From Agrobacterium cavarae (GTDB lineage: Bacteria > Pseudomonadota > Alphaproteobacteria > Rhizobiales > Rhizobiaceae): a stretch of 64,000 nt of DNA. Position 1 is the stretch's first letter; every line of letters begins with the position of its first letter. Positions 51,181 to 60,986 of the stretch are shown here, in pieces. Made by a program: the position numbers and the translations under genes. The DNA lies in NCBI RefSeq assembly GCF_004310285.1, contig NZ_SISF01000026.1, forward strand, positions 62,001-126,000, in the 5' to 3' direction. Under the pieces are notes generated by a model that was given only the letters and a program-made list of their open reading frames with translations, was not told the DNA's origin and did no database searches.

Positions 51181-52221
51181 CTACTCGGTGCGACAGACGT
51201 CGGCATTATCCTGGACGTCCCGCACTCCCTTGAAGGAGGCGTGCCTGAGCTTCCGGTCATGGGTCCAGCCGCGATAGTGTATTTCGACTATAATGGTTGG
51301 CTGAGCCCAGACGACATTGTTGCGCGCGCCATCATAGACGAGGGGAGGGCCCTTTCGTTTCAGCCGGTCAAGGGTTGAGCGCAGCTTGACGGCCTGCGCC
51401 TCGCTGAAACCTGTCCCGACTGATCCGACATAAACGATCTCATCACCCTGATAGGCTCCAAGAAGAAGCGCCCCAATCCCACCAAGGCCGCTCGAGGATG
51501 GCTCATAGCCGATGATGAAGAAGCTGTCGCTCTGGACGCATTTGATCTTCAGCCAGTCGCCTGTGCGACCGGAGCGATACGGACTGTCCCGATGCTTGGC
51601 GATAATCCCCTCGAGACCGAGTTCACAGGCATGCGCAAGCAACTGCTCGCCGTCGGCGTCGATGGTTTCGGAAAACAGGATGTCCGGCACGCCAGCGCCG
51701 ATCAGATCGTGCAGCATGTGCCGGCGTGATGACAGCTCCACCGACGTCAGGTCGTGACCATCGAAGTAGAGAAGATCAAACGCCACGAGAACAGCGTCGG
51801 CGGAAACGGCTTTGCCCGATCGACCGCCGAGGGACTTCTGCAGGAGGCTGAAGTCGGAGCGGCCTTCGGCGTCCATCACGACAGCTTCGCCATCGATGAT
51901 GGCGCTCGCGACCGGCAACTTGAGCGCTGCGGCCGCGATGGTGGGAAAGCGATGGGTCCAGTCGTGGCCGCCGCGGGTGAGGATCCGGACTTTGCCGAGC
52001 TCGATGTGAACGGCGATGCGATAGCCGTCCCATTTCACTTCGAACAGCCAATCATCACCTTTGGGCGGCGTTGCTTTCAGGAGCGCCAGACAGGGCTCAA
52101 TGCGACTTGGCATCGGATCGAGGAGGAGATTTGGCTGCGCTGGATCGCGCCGGCGCCTTGGGCGTGAGCGAAGCGGTTCGTCATGCCTCAAAAGAGGCTT
52201 GGAGGCCTTGGGCTTCTTCAT
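51181..52221 (-). CDS. ligD-like: ATP-dependent DNA ligase, LigD-type ligase domain
   Basis: 346 residues. The adenylation lysine is in EVKWDGYR (K63), followed by ligase motifs AIIDGEAVVMD (III), FDLLYFDGHDL, GLEGIIAKHRDSPYRSGRTGDWLKIKC (IV-V) and the C-terminal OB-fold. This is the ligase part of bacterial NHEJ ligase D, without polymerase or nuclease domains. Stand-alone forms are common on rhizobial plasmids, normally together with Ku, which is not in this window. It seals nicks in double-strand-break repair. Confidence 0.92.
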   Translation of the reverse strand: MKKPKASKPLLRHDEPLRSRPRRRRDPAQPNLLLDPMPSRIEPCLALLKATPPKGDDWLFEVKWDGYRIAVHIELGKVRILTRGGHDWTHRFPTIAAAALKLPVASAIIDGEAVVMDAEGRSDFSLLQKSLGGRSGKAVSADAVLVAFDLLYFDGHDLTSVELSSRRHMLHDLIGAGVPDILFSETIDADGEQLLAHACELGLEGIIAKHRDSPYRSGRTGDWLKIKCVQSDSFFIIGYEPSSSGLGGIGALLLGAYQGDEIVYVGSVGTGFSEAQAVKLRSTLDRLKRKGPPLVYDGARNNVVWAQPTIIVEIHYRGWTHDRKLRHASFKGVRDVQDNADVCRTE

Positions 52222-52475
52222 GCCATGCAGTGAAGCACAGAGGTGTTACGAAGAGATTTCCACGGGACGATCAGGATTCGCAAAAAAACAGACGAGTTTA
52301 GTTCGCTGATTCGAATAGGGAATCGCAAAAGGCGCGAAGCTTCGCGGAGCTCATCCCTGTTACACCCGCTTGACTCCATGCGTTAACAAGAACAAATATA
52401 GAACATCCAAGCTTGACGCGGCATGATGCCGACGTGCCGCAACCTGTAACGCGACCTGAAAGGGGGCCGTGAACG

Positions 52476-53228
52476 ATGACTGCTGCCCGCGACAGGGTGA
52501 TCGCCGACCTACGCGAGCGGGTTTCTTCATTGACGGCTGTATTTCCGAGAAAATCGAGCTGTCTCGCCTTTGGAGTCCCAGCCATCGACGCCGCCCTTCC
52601 AGGCGGTGGCCTGTCCTTCGGCGCACTCCATGAGTTTGCGGGAGGCGGAGCCGGCACTGTGGACGGTGCGGCGGCCGCTCTCTTCGCAGCCGGGATCGCA
52701 GCCCGCACGAAAGGACCTATCGTGTGGTGCCTGACCCGCCAGGATCTGTTTTTCCCGGCTCATGCTCAGGCGGGTCTCCATCCCGACCGGGTCATTTTCG
52801 TGGAGTCCGACAAGGAGGACGATGTGCTGGCGAACATGGAAGAGGGTCTATCGTTTGGTGGCTTGGGCGCCGTAGTCGGCGAGCTCGTCAGATTGCCGAT
52901 GGTAGCTTCCCGTCGCTTGCAGCTGGCGGCCGAGCGAACGGGAACCATGGCACTTGCTATACGGCGATGGCGACGGCAGACGGAAGCCAATGATTTTGGC
53001 CAGCCGACGGCCTCGACCACCAGATGGCGAGTGAGCGTCATGCCATCGGAAGAGCTGCCAGTGCCTGGAGTGGGGCGACCCCAGTGGTTTCTGGAATTGA
53101 TGCGCGTGAAAGCGGGTGAGTGTGCTGAGTTTCTCGTGAGGGCGTGCGATGACAAGGGTCGTCTCAATCTTTCTATCGGACCTGCCGACGGATCGCATTC
53201 GTCGGGCCGATCCCTCTATTCCGCCTGA
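52476..53228 (+). CDS. imuA: ImuA-like mutasome protein
   Basis: 250 residues. It reads CLAFGVPAIDAALPGGGLSFGALHEFAGGGAGTVDGAAAALFAAGIAARTKGPIVWCLTRQDLFFPAHAQAGLHPDRVIFVES, a RecA/SulA-like fold typical of ImuA. With ImuB and DnaE2 it makes the damage-induced mutagenic polymerase complex. It is followed by a decayed imuB and no dnaE2, so this copy may be orphaned. A possible LexA box was not found. Confidence 0.88.
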   Translation: MTAARDRVIADLRERVSSLTAVFPRKSSCLAFGVPAIDAALPGGGLSFGALHEFAGGGAGTVDGAAAALFAAGIAARTKGPIVWCLTRQDLFFPAHAQAGLHPDRVIFVESDKEDDVLANMEEGLSFGGLGAVVGELVRLPMVASRRLQLAAERTGTMALAIRRWRRQTEANDFGQPTASTTRWRVSVMPSEELPVPGVGRPQWFLELMRVKAGECAEFLVRACDDKGRLNLSIGPADGSHSSGRSLYSA

Positions 53229-53730
53229 GCAGGCAATCGCGGTGATCGCCAAAAGCGGATCAAACGATCGGTCTCGGCGGCCGACCCGGCTGCCAGAAAG
53301 GCAGGCGTCCTTGTCGGCATGCCAGCGGCAAAAGCGCAGTCGCTGTTTCGTGGCCTCATGCTGATGGACGCTGATCCACAAGCCGACGCCACGGCACTGG
53401 AGCGGATCACGCTCTGGGCGCTGACGATCTACTCGCCGATCGTCGCTGTCGATGGGATCGTCATGGATACCGAGGGCGCCGACCATCTGCAGGGCTATGA
53501 GTTGCAGGTGTCACGAAAATCGCCATCCAGTTTTTGGGGAGGAAGCTGACGGGACGGGTTGCTGTCGCCGACAGCTGGGCGCGGCGCATGCCTGTGCTCC
53601 TGCGATCAGTCGCGAGACCGTCGTCGTACTAGCCCGAGAAACAGTCGGAGCCGTGGAAACTGCTGGTCTCGCCTTTGCGCCTGCCAGCAAAGTTAGCTTC
53701 TCAAAGGTCACGCAAGCGGGATTAGACCAC
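53149..53730 (+). pseudogene. imuB: ImuB (Y-family polymerase-like), truncated and frameshifted
   Basis: It begins MTRVVSIFLSDLPTDRIRRADPSIPPEQAIAVIAKSGS, then must shift frame to read GMPAAKAQSLFRGLMLMDADPQADATALERITLWALTIYSPIVAVDG, then shift again to AISRETVVVLARETVGAVETAGLAFAP. All pieces fit ImuB. The remaining two thirds of the roughly 500-residue protein are absent. It overlaps the end of imuA, as normal for the intact operon. Confidence 0.85.
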
Positions 53731-53739
53731 CGAACATAA

Positions 53740-53960
53740 GCAAACAGAACTTTTCAGAGGGATAGATTTATTATGTTAGATTTTGATAAATTATATCCAT
53801 TTCGCGTTTCAAATATACAAATAACGCATGTCTTATACACGTTAATACGTCATAAATATAATAGATCTTATTTGTTTCACTATAAATCGTCCCGATTACA
53901 AATATTCTACTCGTTTTTCTTCGCTTCCCGTTCGTCTCGAGGGAGGTAGCAGGTCGAATG
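53740..53960 (+). promoter_or_regulatory. AT-rich region upstream of the chemoreceptor gene
   Basis: About 220 bases, clearly richer in A and T than the surroundings. It separates the imuB relic from the chemoreceptor gene and probably holds its promoter. Base composition suggests a junction of material of different origin. Confidence 0.5.
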
Positions 53961-54007
53961 AGTGGCGGATGACGGATTTACAATCTTGTTCTATGCGCGA
54001 GGAAATA

Positions 54008-55936
54008 ATGTTTCTTCTTCAAAATATGAAAATTCGTACAAAAGTGCTACTTCTGGTACTTCCCATCTGTTTCGTGGGCATTTTGGCGGCCTGTTTGCTT
54101 GCGGCGCAGTTAAAACGTGCTGACAGTGCATATGAGAAGCTTATAGGCCATCAAATTTTGGCATCTAATGACATGGCTCGCGCATCGCGCAATATGGTTG
54201 CGGTGCCTTACCGAGCTTACCAAATTCTGGAATATCCTTCAGAGACAGCCCAGATGGAACGAGCTGTGGCAGCTTACAAAGATGAGAAGTCCCGCCTTTT
54301 CCAACGTCTACAGAAGGTGAAGGCGGATCTTCCACTCGAAGCTAATCGAGTTGACGACTTGATCCAGCGCGTTAACGAGGTGAATCAGCTTTCCGATAAG
54401 GCTGTCGATTTTGGAAGCCGCGACGAGAATGATCAGGCGCGTTTGTTTTTGGCTCAGGCGGACGCACTCGTAAGCCCTCTTATTGAGGACGTGCGTAAGT
54501 GGCAGGACGAACTCACGAGTGCAGTCGATGCGGCGAGCTCCGATCTGTCGGCAACAACCTATCAAACAATCGCCTTTTCGCTTTCGGGTATTGGGATTGT
54601 GTTCAGCGTTGGAATCATCGCAGCACTGATACTCAGCGCGAAAGGCATTACAATGCCAATATCACGGTTGAACCAGCAAATGACGACACTGGCAACTGGA
54701 GATACGTCTGCAGAAATCGAAGGGGTTAACCGCGGAGATGAACTGGGAAGCATGGCATCCGCTGTGGCTGTTTTCCGAACAAACGCGCTGGAGCGTCAGC
54801 GTCTAGAGCGGGAAGCCGCAGAGATGCGCGACCTTTCTGAACAAGAACGCAATCTGCGTGAAGCGCAAAGGGCTGAAGAATCTGCCAATATTCAGTTTGC
54901 TGTGGATTCGTTAGCCGATGCGCTGGATCAGCTAGCCAATGGGAATGTTGACTATCGAATTGAGCACATCTTTGTAGGTCATCTCGACGCTGTTCGCGAT
55001 AACTTCAACTCATCATCTGCGAAACTCCAGGCAGTCCTGAGAGCCGTCGGGGAGAATGCGCGCGGTATCGATGCGGGCGCTAACGAAATCCGGGCGGCGG
55101 CAGACGATCTTTCGAAGCGAACCGAGCAACAGGCTGCCTCAGTAGAGGAAACAGCTGCCGCATTGGAACAGATCACCACGACAGTAAAAGATTCCAGCCG
55201 ACGCGCTGAAGAAGTAGGTCAGCTCGTTGCGCGCGCTCGAGCCAGCGCTGAGCGATCCGGCGGTGTCGTAAAAGAAGCAGTCGTTGCGATGCAGCAGATT
55301 GAACGTTCTTCCTCGGAAATTACCAACATCATCGGAGTGATTGACGAGATCGCGTTCCAGACGAATCTCCTGGCGCTCAATGCAGGCGTCGAAGCTGCTC
55401 GCGCAGGAGACGCGGGAAAGGGTTTTGCAGTGGTGGCACAGGAGGTGCGAGAATTGGCGCAGAGATCTGCGACTGCGGCAAAGGAAATTAAGGAGCTGAT
55501 TGTCACATCTGGCGCCCAGGTTCGCAACGGTGTCGAGCTGGTTGGTGAGACCGGAAACGCGCTGGAGGTGATTGTATCAGACGTACAGGAAATTAATCGT
55601 CACGTTTCTGCAATCGTTGACGCTTCCAAGGAACAAGCAACAGGTCTTCAGGAAATCAACACCGCGGTCAATACAATGGATCAGGGAACACAGCAGAATG
55701 CGGCGATGGTCGAGCAACAGACTGCGGCCAGCCACAGCCTAGCGAAAGAAGCAGCTTCACTTACCCGTCTTCTGGAACAATTTAACCTTGGTGACGTCCC
55801 GCAGGCAACCACAGGCAGCCCTACTCACTCACAAGCTCCTTCAACTCAAGCTTCGCCGGTGCATAGACTTGCGGGTCGTGTCCAGCGCGCTTTCTTCGGT
55901 AGCGCAGCGCGCCAGGAGGAATGGCGTGAGTTCTGA
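54008..55936 (+). CDS. Methyl-accepting chemotaxis protein
   Basis: 642 residues from the ATG at 54008, preceded by GAGGAAATA (in-frame ATG at 53969 possible). Two membrane helices (about residues 10-33 and 195-217) enclose a helical periplasmic sensor. HAMP domains follow, then the signalling hairpin tip [42 protein letters not shown]. The extreme C-terminus WREF resembles the CheR/CheB-binding pentapeptide. It links an unknown signal to the chromosomal Che pathway. Confidence 0.94.
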   Translation: MFLLQNMKIRTKVLLLVLPICFVGILAACLLAAQLKRADSAYEKLIGHQILASNDMARASRNMVAVPYRAYQILEYPSETAQMERAVAAYKDEKSRLFQRLQKVKADLPLEANRVDDLIQRVNEVNQLSDKAVDFGSRDENDQARLFLAQADALVSPLIEDVRKWQDELTSAVDAASSDLSATTYQTIAFSLSGIGIVFSVGIIAALILSAKGITMPISRLNQQMTTLATGDTSAEIEGVNRGDELGSMASAVAVFRTNALERQRLEREAAEMRDLSEQERNLREAQRAEESANIQFAVDSLADALDQLANGNVDYRIEHIFVGHLDAVRDNFNSSSAKLQAVLRAVGENARGIDAGANEIRAAADDLSKRTEQQAASVEETAAALEQITTTVKDSSRRAEEVGQLVARARASAERSGGVVKEAVVAMQQIERSSSEITNIIGVIDEIAFQTNLLALNAGVEAARAGDAGKGFAVVAQEVRELAQRSATAAKEIKELIVTSGAQVRNGVELVGETGNALEVIVSDVQEINRHVSAIVDASKEQATGLQEINTAVNTMDQGTQQNAAMVEQQTAASHSLAKEAASLTRLLEQFNLGDVPQATTGSPTHSQAPSTQASPVHRLAGRVQRAFFGSAARQEEWREF

Positions 55937-56129
55937 GTGAACGCAAGAAGGTATCCGCAAACTACAGCGGAGATTGCTCCTTACACGTTTGGACATAGTT
56001 GTGTTCATAGGTCGCGGCACTTTGCCCCCAAAAGCCGCGACAATGAAGCTTAGGGACTGGATTCGGACAGCAGACACAGGATGTCTCCTATGAATTCGTC
56101 ATGCACCATTTATTGAATAGGTACCCGTT

Positions 56130-56363
56130 GTGAATAATGTCCTATCGTTTCGGCCCAATAAAAAACCGGATACTCGCCAAGTCACAAGTCAGCCCGATCT
56201 GTTAATATTCCTTCTCAGGGATAGTTTGAGGGAACTTGTGTTGGAATTGGAATACCTCAAATCACATATTAATCAATGTGATGTCACTGAGATCGCTCCA
56301 GGTCTAAAAAGCAAGAAATTTGCTTCCGCAACCCCCGACCCTCGCGAGAGGGGGCGATCATGA
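56130..56363 (+). CDS. Small protein before the HD-GYP gene
   Basis: 77 residues from GTG. It has a helical core (LLIFLLRDSLRELVLELEYLKSHINQC) and a basic end. Its stop overlaps the HD-GYP start (ATGA), so they are translationally coupled. No family recognised; a regulatory partner of the HD-GYP protein is plausible. Confidence 0.6.
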   Translation: MNNVLSFRPNKKPDTRQVTSQPDLLIFLLRDSLRELVLELEYLKSHINQCDVTEIAPGLKSKKFASATPDPRERGRS

Positions 56364-57232
56364 AGCCAATCCGGCAATACTATTTAAAAGTTGGAAATGC
56401 GAACGAAGTTGGTTTTCATGAAAACGCGTCCACCGATTTATGTCTGGAGGAGCGGCGAGGGACCGTCAGGACGAACGCCAAAATAGCGGTGGTTGAGCAC
56501 AAGCAAAAGATTGCGGAGCGTTTTAGTCCGGACGATATCCAGAACGCCCAGAAGCGAATCTCGCAATCTATGCCAGTGGTCACAAAGCTTTTTGACCAAA
56601 TGAGAAATCGTGAGCGCCCATCTTTGAACGATGCCCATGCGTTCATCAAAGATTTGATGACGTCTGGTGAAAATGTCGCTGCCATATCTGCGCTTGCGAA
56701 ACTAAAGAACAGTGATGAAGCTTCGTTTCTCCATTCCCTGTCTGTCAGTGCGTTGATAATCGTTTTTGCCCGCGCTCTGAGGTTACCCGAACCCGTGATT
56801 CACGAGCTTGCTATGGGTGGGTTGGTGCACGATATCGGTAAGGCAGCTATTCCTATCTCCATACTACGAAAGCGAGGTAGGCTGACAGCTGGGGAAATCT
56901 GCATCGTTCAGAAGCATCCAGCATGTGGCTTTGAGATGCTAAAAAGCATCAGCGGCGTGAGTGACGAGGTGTTGGACATCACCCTGTATCATCACGAGAA
57001 AATTGACGGTACCGGATACCCCAAAGGATTGATGGGTGAAGCAATAACGATCAATGTGCGTATTGCGGCTATCTGCGATGTCTATGACGCCCTGACAAGC
57101 ATCAGGCCCTATAAACCGGCACTTTCACTAGACGAAAGCTTGTCGATGATGACGGCCGCCAAAGGTCATTTCGACCCCGTCTTACTTCGGGAATTCACAT
57201 CGCTCGTCATTGAGAGTGAGACCGTATTCTAA
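56360..57232 (+). CDS. HD-GYP domain phosphodiesterase
   Basis: 290 residues. HD-GYP motifs: HSLSVSAL (H125), LVHDIGKAAIP (HD at 157-158), KHPACGFEML, HHEKIDGTGYPKGL (211-224) and AAICDVYDALTSIRPYK. These bind a di- or tri-iron centre and hydrolyse cyclic-di-GMP. No receiver or membrane domain is attached. Metal-binding residues look complete, so activity is likely. Together with the GGDEF-EAL gene the plasmid brings c-di-GMP control. Confidence 0.93.
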   Translation: MKPIRQYYLKVGNANEVGFHENASTDLCLEERRGTVRTNAKIAVVEHKQKIAERFSPDDIQNAQKRISQSMPVVTKLFDQMRNRERPSLNDAHAFIKDLMTSGENVAAISALAKLKNSDEASFLHSLSVSALIIVFARALRLPEPVIHELAMGGLVHDIGKAAIPISILRKRGRLTAGEICIVQKHPACGFEMLKSISGVSDEVLDITLYHHEKIDGTGYPKGLMGEAITINVRIAAICDVYDALTSIRPYKPALSLDESLSMMTAAKGHFDPVLLREFTSLVIESETVF

Positions 57233-57465
57233 GTGAGGCGTATTTTGCAGATGCAATTACATTGATGGAAGCAGTTAAGGTGCGCCTTGGCGAGATCAGC
57301 ACATTAGCTGATTTCACCAAGTCAGTCGCCCTAAGCAAGAAGTGCGCTGCTCTGGTTTGCGCAATCGATAGAGTAGCGGGGGCTGAGTTTAGCCGCAGTC
57401 GAGCGAGTGGCTCAGGTCATCACTGATTTTGGTCAGATATAAAAAATGGATGATGAAGGGATCAA

Positions 57466-58431
57466 ATGCCTACGAACTTTAGATTTATTTCCCCATCCAT
57501 TGAGCCATTCGAACAATATATCAACAAGGCTTACGGTCCAGCACGCGTTTCGGCGCTAGCGAAACCCGCCGAAATGGGAAGGAGCGGGAAGCTGTTTTCT
57601 AATGACCACTTGTCGGTCGAATGGGCTCAGATGATTGGCAGTCATCGGATCGAACCCCTTTCGGAGCTCGATGGCATCATATTCAACAGACCCGTTTTGA
57701 AGGGGAGTGTGCACAGATTTAAGTCCCGGTCATTTGATGTGGAACCTGGCTTCGCGCTGGCCTACCGCGACCTCAAGAGCGTCGATATTTTTGACCAGAG
57801 CTATCACACGTCGGCTTTCATTCCGTGGCTCTCTCTGCGAAAAAGGCTGTCAGTATTGATGGACGACGAAATTTCGTTCGCCTTGAATTTTGAGACAACC
57901 CCTGTATCTACAAGAAGCATTGGCGCTCTGAGTAATTTGCTCGACGCAATCAAAGACCAGGAAATCATTGACATTGCAGTCAGGAGCGACAGGACAACCA
58001 GTTTCTCTGACTTCATAATCGATGCATTTTTACTGAATTATCCCAATAATTTTTCTTGCAAATTACTAGCTGGACCACCAGCGCTCGCACCCCGTCAAGT
58101 TAAACGGGCTATAGACTTTATGCATGCGCATCCTGGACGCGCGCTGACGGTCGAACTGATTGCGCGTGAAGCAGGCGCAAGCGTTCGAGCATTGCAGTCT
58201 GCGTTCCAGGAGTTCACTGGATTGACGCCTATGGCGTATTTCAGGACTCTTCGACTTAAGGGCGCACGCGCTTCCCTTCTATGCGCCGCAGATGGAGATA
58301 CGGTGGCCGCAATTGCCAACCAGTGGGGTTTTTTTCACCACGGACGGTTTTCAAAATTGTACCGTGAAGCCTTCGGAGAGGCACCTACCGACACTTTGAG
58401 AAATACAGAGTATCGAGACTCTGAAAATTGA
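57466..58431 (+). CDS. AraC-family transcription regulator
   Basis: 321 residues. The C-terminal 110 residues carry two helix-turn-helix motifs: RALTVELIARE AGASVRALQSAF with GLTPMAYFRTLRL, and DGDTVAAIANQWGFFHHGRFSKLYREAFGEAPT, the AraC signature. The N-terminal 200 residues resemble the ligand-sensing half of RhaS/OruR-type activators. Target genes are not evident; no divergent operon is adjacent. The 350 bases after it (58432-58782) show nothing I can assign. Confidence 0.92.
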   Translation: MPTNFRFISPSIEPFEQYINKAYGPARVSALAKPAEMGRSGKLFSNDHLSVEWAQMIGSHRIEPLSELDGIIFNRPVLKGSVHRFKSRSFDVEPGFALAYRDLKSVDIFDQSYHTSAFIPWLSLRKRLSVLMDDEISFALNFETTPVSTRSIGALSNLLDAIKDQEIIDIAVRSDRTTSFSDFIIDAFLLNYPNNFSCKLLAGPPALAPRQVKRAIDFMHAHPGRALTVELIAREAGASVRALQSAFQEFTGLTPMAYFRTLRLKGARASLLCAADGDTVAAIANQWGFFHHGRFSKLYREAFGEAPTDTLRNTEYRDSEN

Positions 58432-58782
58432 TCGACCTATCAATGAGAGAGAGGATTTCAAGCCTGCACCAACTGGGATTTTCGGGGGTTTAAGCGCAGT
58501 TCGGCGGACGGCCGATAGCGCTGTTGGCCAAAACTCGTTGCAGCCGTTATTCATCCAAATGGTGGCCCGATATTTGATCTGCCGGCAAAACCGAGCAATC
58601 GTCTTGACCACATCTTCGCTTTTTCGCTGGAGCGGTGACCTGCCGAGCCAGAGGCCTTGCTTGAGGGACGAGAGCGACAAAAGCCGGAGGGCGTAGGGCG
58701 TATCTCAAATACTTCTCGTTAGGTTGTGTTTTGCAAGCACAACAACTAAGAATCCCAGAGTGTATTTTGACGGGATGCGAGA

Positions 58783-59178
58783 ATGTGGACTTTGGTTAAA
58801 CGTGGACTGGGTATCGTTGTCTTGGGATATCTGGGTTACGCTGCATGGGACTACCATCGTGCCGGCTATTTTACACGCCCAGACATGCCTGAAGGGGCGT
58901 TTTCGATTTCTTACAAAAGCGGCCTCAGGGCAATTTTAATCGGTATCAAAAATGAACAGGAAAGCCGGAGATATTTAGGGTATCCGATGGATGTTCCGTT
59001 TTATCTTAAAGAGACTTGGGCAAAATGCAGTCCCCCTACTGAACAAGAGAAACCGAACGTTGAAGGCTTCATGGCCGAGCACAATATGCCGGGCCAGAGG
59101 TTTGAGGCGGTGTGCCGTATCCAAGCTGACAGCGACGTTGTCGTTCGCGGGTTAATTACAAGCGTACCACGTTTGTAG
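58783..59178 (+). CDS. Membrane-anchored small unknown protein
   Basis: 131 residues with one N-terminal membrane anchor (LGIVVLGYLGYAAW) and a soluble remainder that has two cysteines (AKCSPPTEQEKP, AVCRIQ). No known domain. It lies just upstream of the two-gene unit at 59260-60833 but 80 bases away, so linkage is uncertain. Confidence 0.65.
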   Translation: MWTLVKRGLGIVVLGYLGYAAWDYHRAGYFTRPDMPEGAFSISYKSGLRAILIGIKNEQESRRYLGYPMDVPFYLKETWAKCSPPTEQEKPNVEGFMAEHNMPGQRFEAVCRIQADSDVVVRGLITSVPRL

Positions 59179-59259
59179 ACGGTAACATTCTGAAGTTCGC
59201 CGCCAGTCGTGAAATCTCTGAGAAAGTAGCTGCTGAATCTAACTCATGAGGAGTTGTAC

Positions 59260-59886
59260 TTGGATCCCCTAGTTCCTGACAGACAGATGTTCGCGCAGGA
59301 CCCCTTCGGTTATAGCTCATCCGCGTGGCAGAGATGGGCCATGATTGGCGCCGCACTTGGTAAGGATGTGGACCCCACCTCCACGCCTAAAGCGGAGGAT
59401 CTGAAGAATCCAATCCTATGGCTTTCCCAAGCAGAAGCTATGAGCCAAGCAGCGAAAACCTTGATTGAAGCGCAACCATCATTTGAAAACATGCCTGTTC
59501 CAATCCAGGGCATTTGCGATAGCCAGTTTTCTGCGATCGCTATGATGCTTCTTGGCTATAGCTTGGAAATTTCGCTCAAAGCGATGCATATCTTGAAGCA
59601 CGGCGTCGATAAATTTATTGAGAACGAAAAGCAGTTCTATCATCACCGTCTTCGAGATTTGGCGGAATTCATTCCCGATCTGACCGAGAAAGATCGCGCC
59701 ATTCTGGACGTGTTGACTCACTTCACGATGTGGGCTGGGAGGTATCCAGACCCAGGCCGTGCGAATGTTAATAAGCACGAACTCGTATTCAGTCTTTCTG
59801 AGAAGCACGAGATTTGCTTAAGGGACGTACTCGATCTCGCTACAAGGGTTATGCGGCAAACGGCAAAGGTCACTACGGCTAACTAA
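59260..59886 (+). CDS. HEPN-like protein, first gene of a two-gene unit
   Basis: 208 residues from the TTG at 59260, six bases after GAGGAG. The helical half LLGYSLEISLKAMHILKHGVDKF ... HHRLRDLAEFIPDLTEKDRAILDVLTHFTMWAGRYPDP resembles HEPN-type proteins whose signature is H-x-L-x-x-L ... WAGRYP; the R-x4-H catalytic box is not seen. It probably binds RNA or acts as a scaffold. The next gene starts 74 bases later on the same strand. Confidence 0.6.
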   Translation: MDPLVPDRQMFAQDPFGYSSSAWQRWAMIGAALGKDVDPTSTPKAEDLKNPILWLSQAEAMSQAAKTLIEAQPSFENMPVPIQGICDSQFSAIAMMLLGYSLEISLKAMHILKHGVDKFIENEKQFYHHRLRDLAEFIPDLTEKDRAILDVLTHFTMWAGRYPDPGRANVNKHELVFSLSEKHEICLRDVLDLATRVMRQTAKVTTAN

Positions 59887-59960
59887 TGAAAGCCGCATCG
59901 GAGGAGAGGTGACTTGCACTCTGTTGCCATCCGATCATCTGCAATGCAGCGGGTAAGTTG

Positions 59961-60833
59961 ATGGTTGAACCGAGGGAATATTCCGAAATCGAGCAAGAAG
60001 CCATTGTCCTAGGCGCGGTCCTGAGTATGGTCGACGACATGGTGAACCATGCGATCTTCTGTCCTCTTGGCGAGAAGCGACACGACACTAATCTCCTTCC
60101 GCAAAGCTCTGGAAGTTTACGGCAGTTCGGGACACTACTTCGGGACTTCCTGTCGCCCGTAACTAGTAAAGGCGGATCACCCCTCCCGTTCGGTTTGCCG
60201 AAGCCCGCACCCGGAGAAAGCAAGACTGACTATACCACTCTCTATTATTTGAAACGGATCTGCATGAAGCCGTTGATCGGAACGAAGATCAATCACCTCA
60301 GCCGAATCGTCGAAGAGTTCAGCGGGTGGTTGGATACGTACGCATTCGTCGAGAACGTCCGGTTCGGTCACATCGAGAAAGAGGTAGATCTTCGTATAAG
60401 GCGGATCGACTTTATCCGCATGAGTGGAGACATCGGGAAGCATAATTTTTTGCGTCTCGGCGGGCAAGCTCATACACTTCGTAGGATCTTGGCTGAAAAC
60501 CACGTCGAAATCGATGAAGGTGACGCCTACCTGGCGCTGCCAGATTGCTGGGACTGGTTTCACACTCACTTGCTCGCCTACCACGCGAGCACGATTGCTG
60601 AGTTCCTGAACAACATCCGTTACGCAATCAGGCTGTACATTCACCCCGAGGCAATGAGACGATTTAGAGTAACGGCAATTGTAGACGGCCTGGAGCTGTA
60701 TACTTTTGAGCGGCCAGACGAGATCGTGAACAAGTTCGCTTGGGCCCAGTTTTTCGAACTGATGCAAACGTCGCGCAAACTACCGAATTTTCCGCACTTC
60801 ACAGTTGCCCAGACGATGAAGATGCGGTTCTAA
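59961..60833 (+). CDS. Unknown 290-residue protein, second gene of the unit
   Basis: 290 residues from the ATG at 59961 (a TTG directly before it is an alternative). Largely helical, for example LGAVLSMVDDMVNHAIF near the start and WFHTHLLAYHASTIAEFLNNIRYAI near the end; no membrane segment. I do not recognise it. A two-gene cassette near an integrase and with an HEPN-like first gene could be a defence or toxin-antitoxin unit, but evidence is only positional. Confidence 0.55.
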   Translation: MVEPREYSEIEQEAIVLGAVLSMVDDMVNHAIFCPLGEKRHDTNLLPQSSGSLRQFGTLLRDFLSPVTSKGGSPLPFGLPKPAPGESKTDYTTLYYLKRICMKPLIGTKINHLSRIVEEFSGWLDTYAFVENVRFGHIEKEVDLRIRRIDFIRMSGDIGKHNFLRLGGQAHTLRRILAENHVEIDEGDAYLALPDCWDWFHTHLLAYHASTIAEFLNNIRYAIRLYIHPEAMRRFRVTAIVDGLELYTFERPDEIVNKFAWAQFFELMQTSRKLPNFPHFTVAQTMKMRF

Positions 60834-60986
60834 CATCGGACTATGGCCGGTAGACATCCAGACAGCGCTCCGAGGCAGGCCACTGGCCCGCTGTGTTGTG
60901 TCAGGGGTAAATATCACGCTCCGGCCCTCGCAAACTACAGCTTCGGATCGTGGAGCCACCATAATCGGCCTACGCAATGAACCTGC

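Noticed and set aside
58351-58680. 109-codon minus-strand frame after the AraC gene
   Set aside because: Overlaps the end of the AraC gene, has no motif and reads like shadow or decayed sequence.
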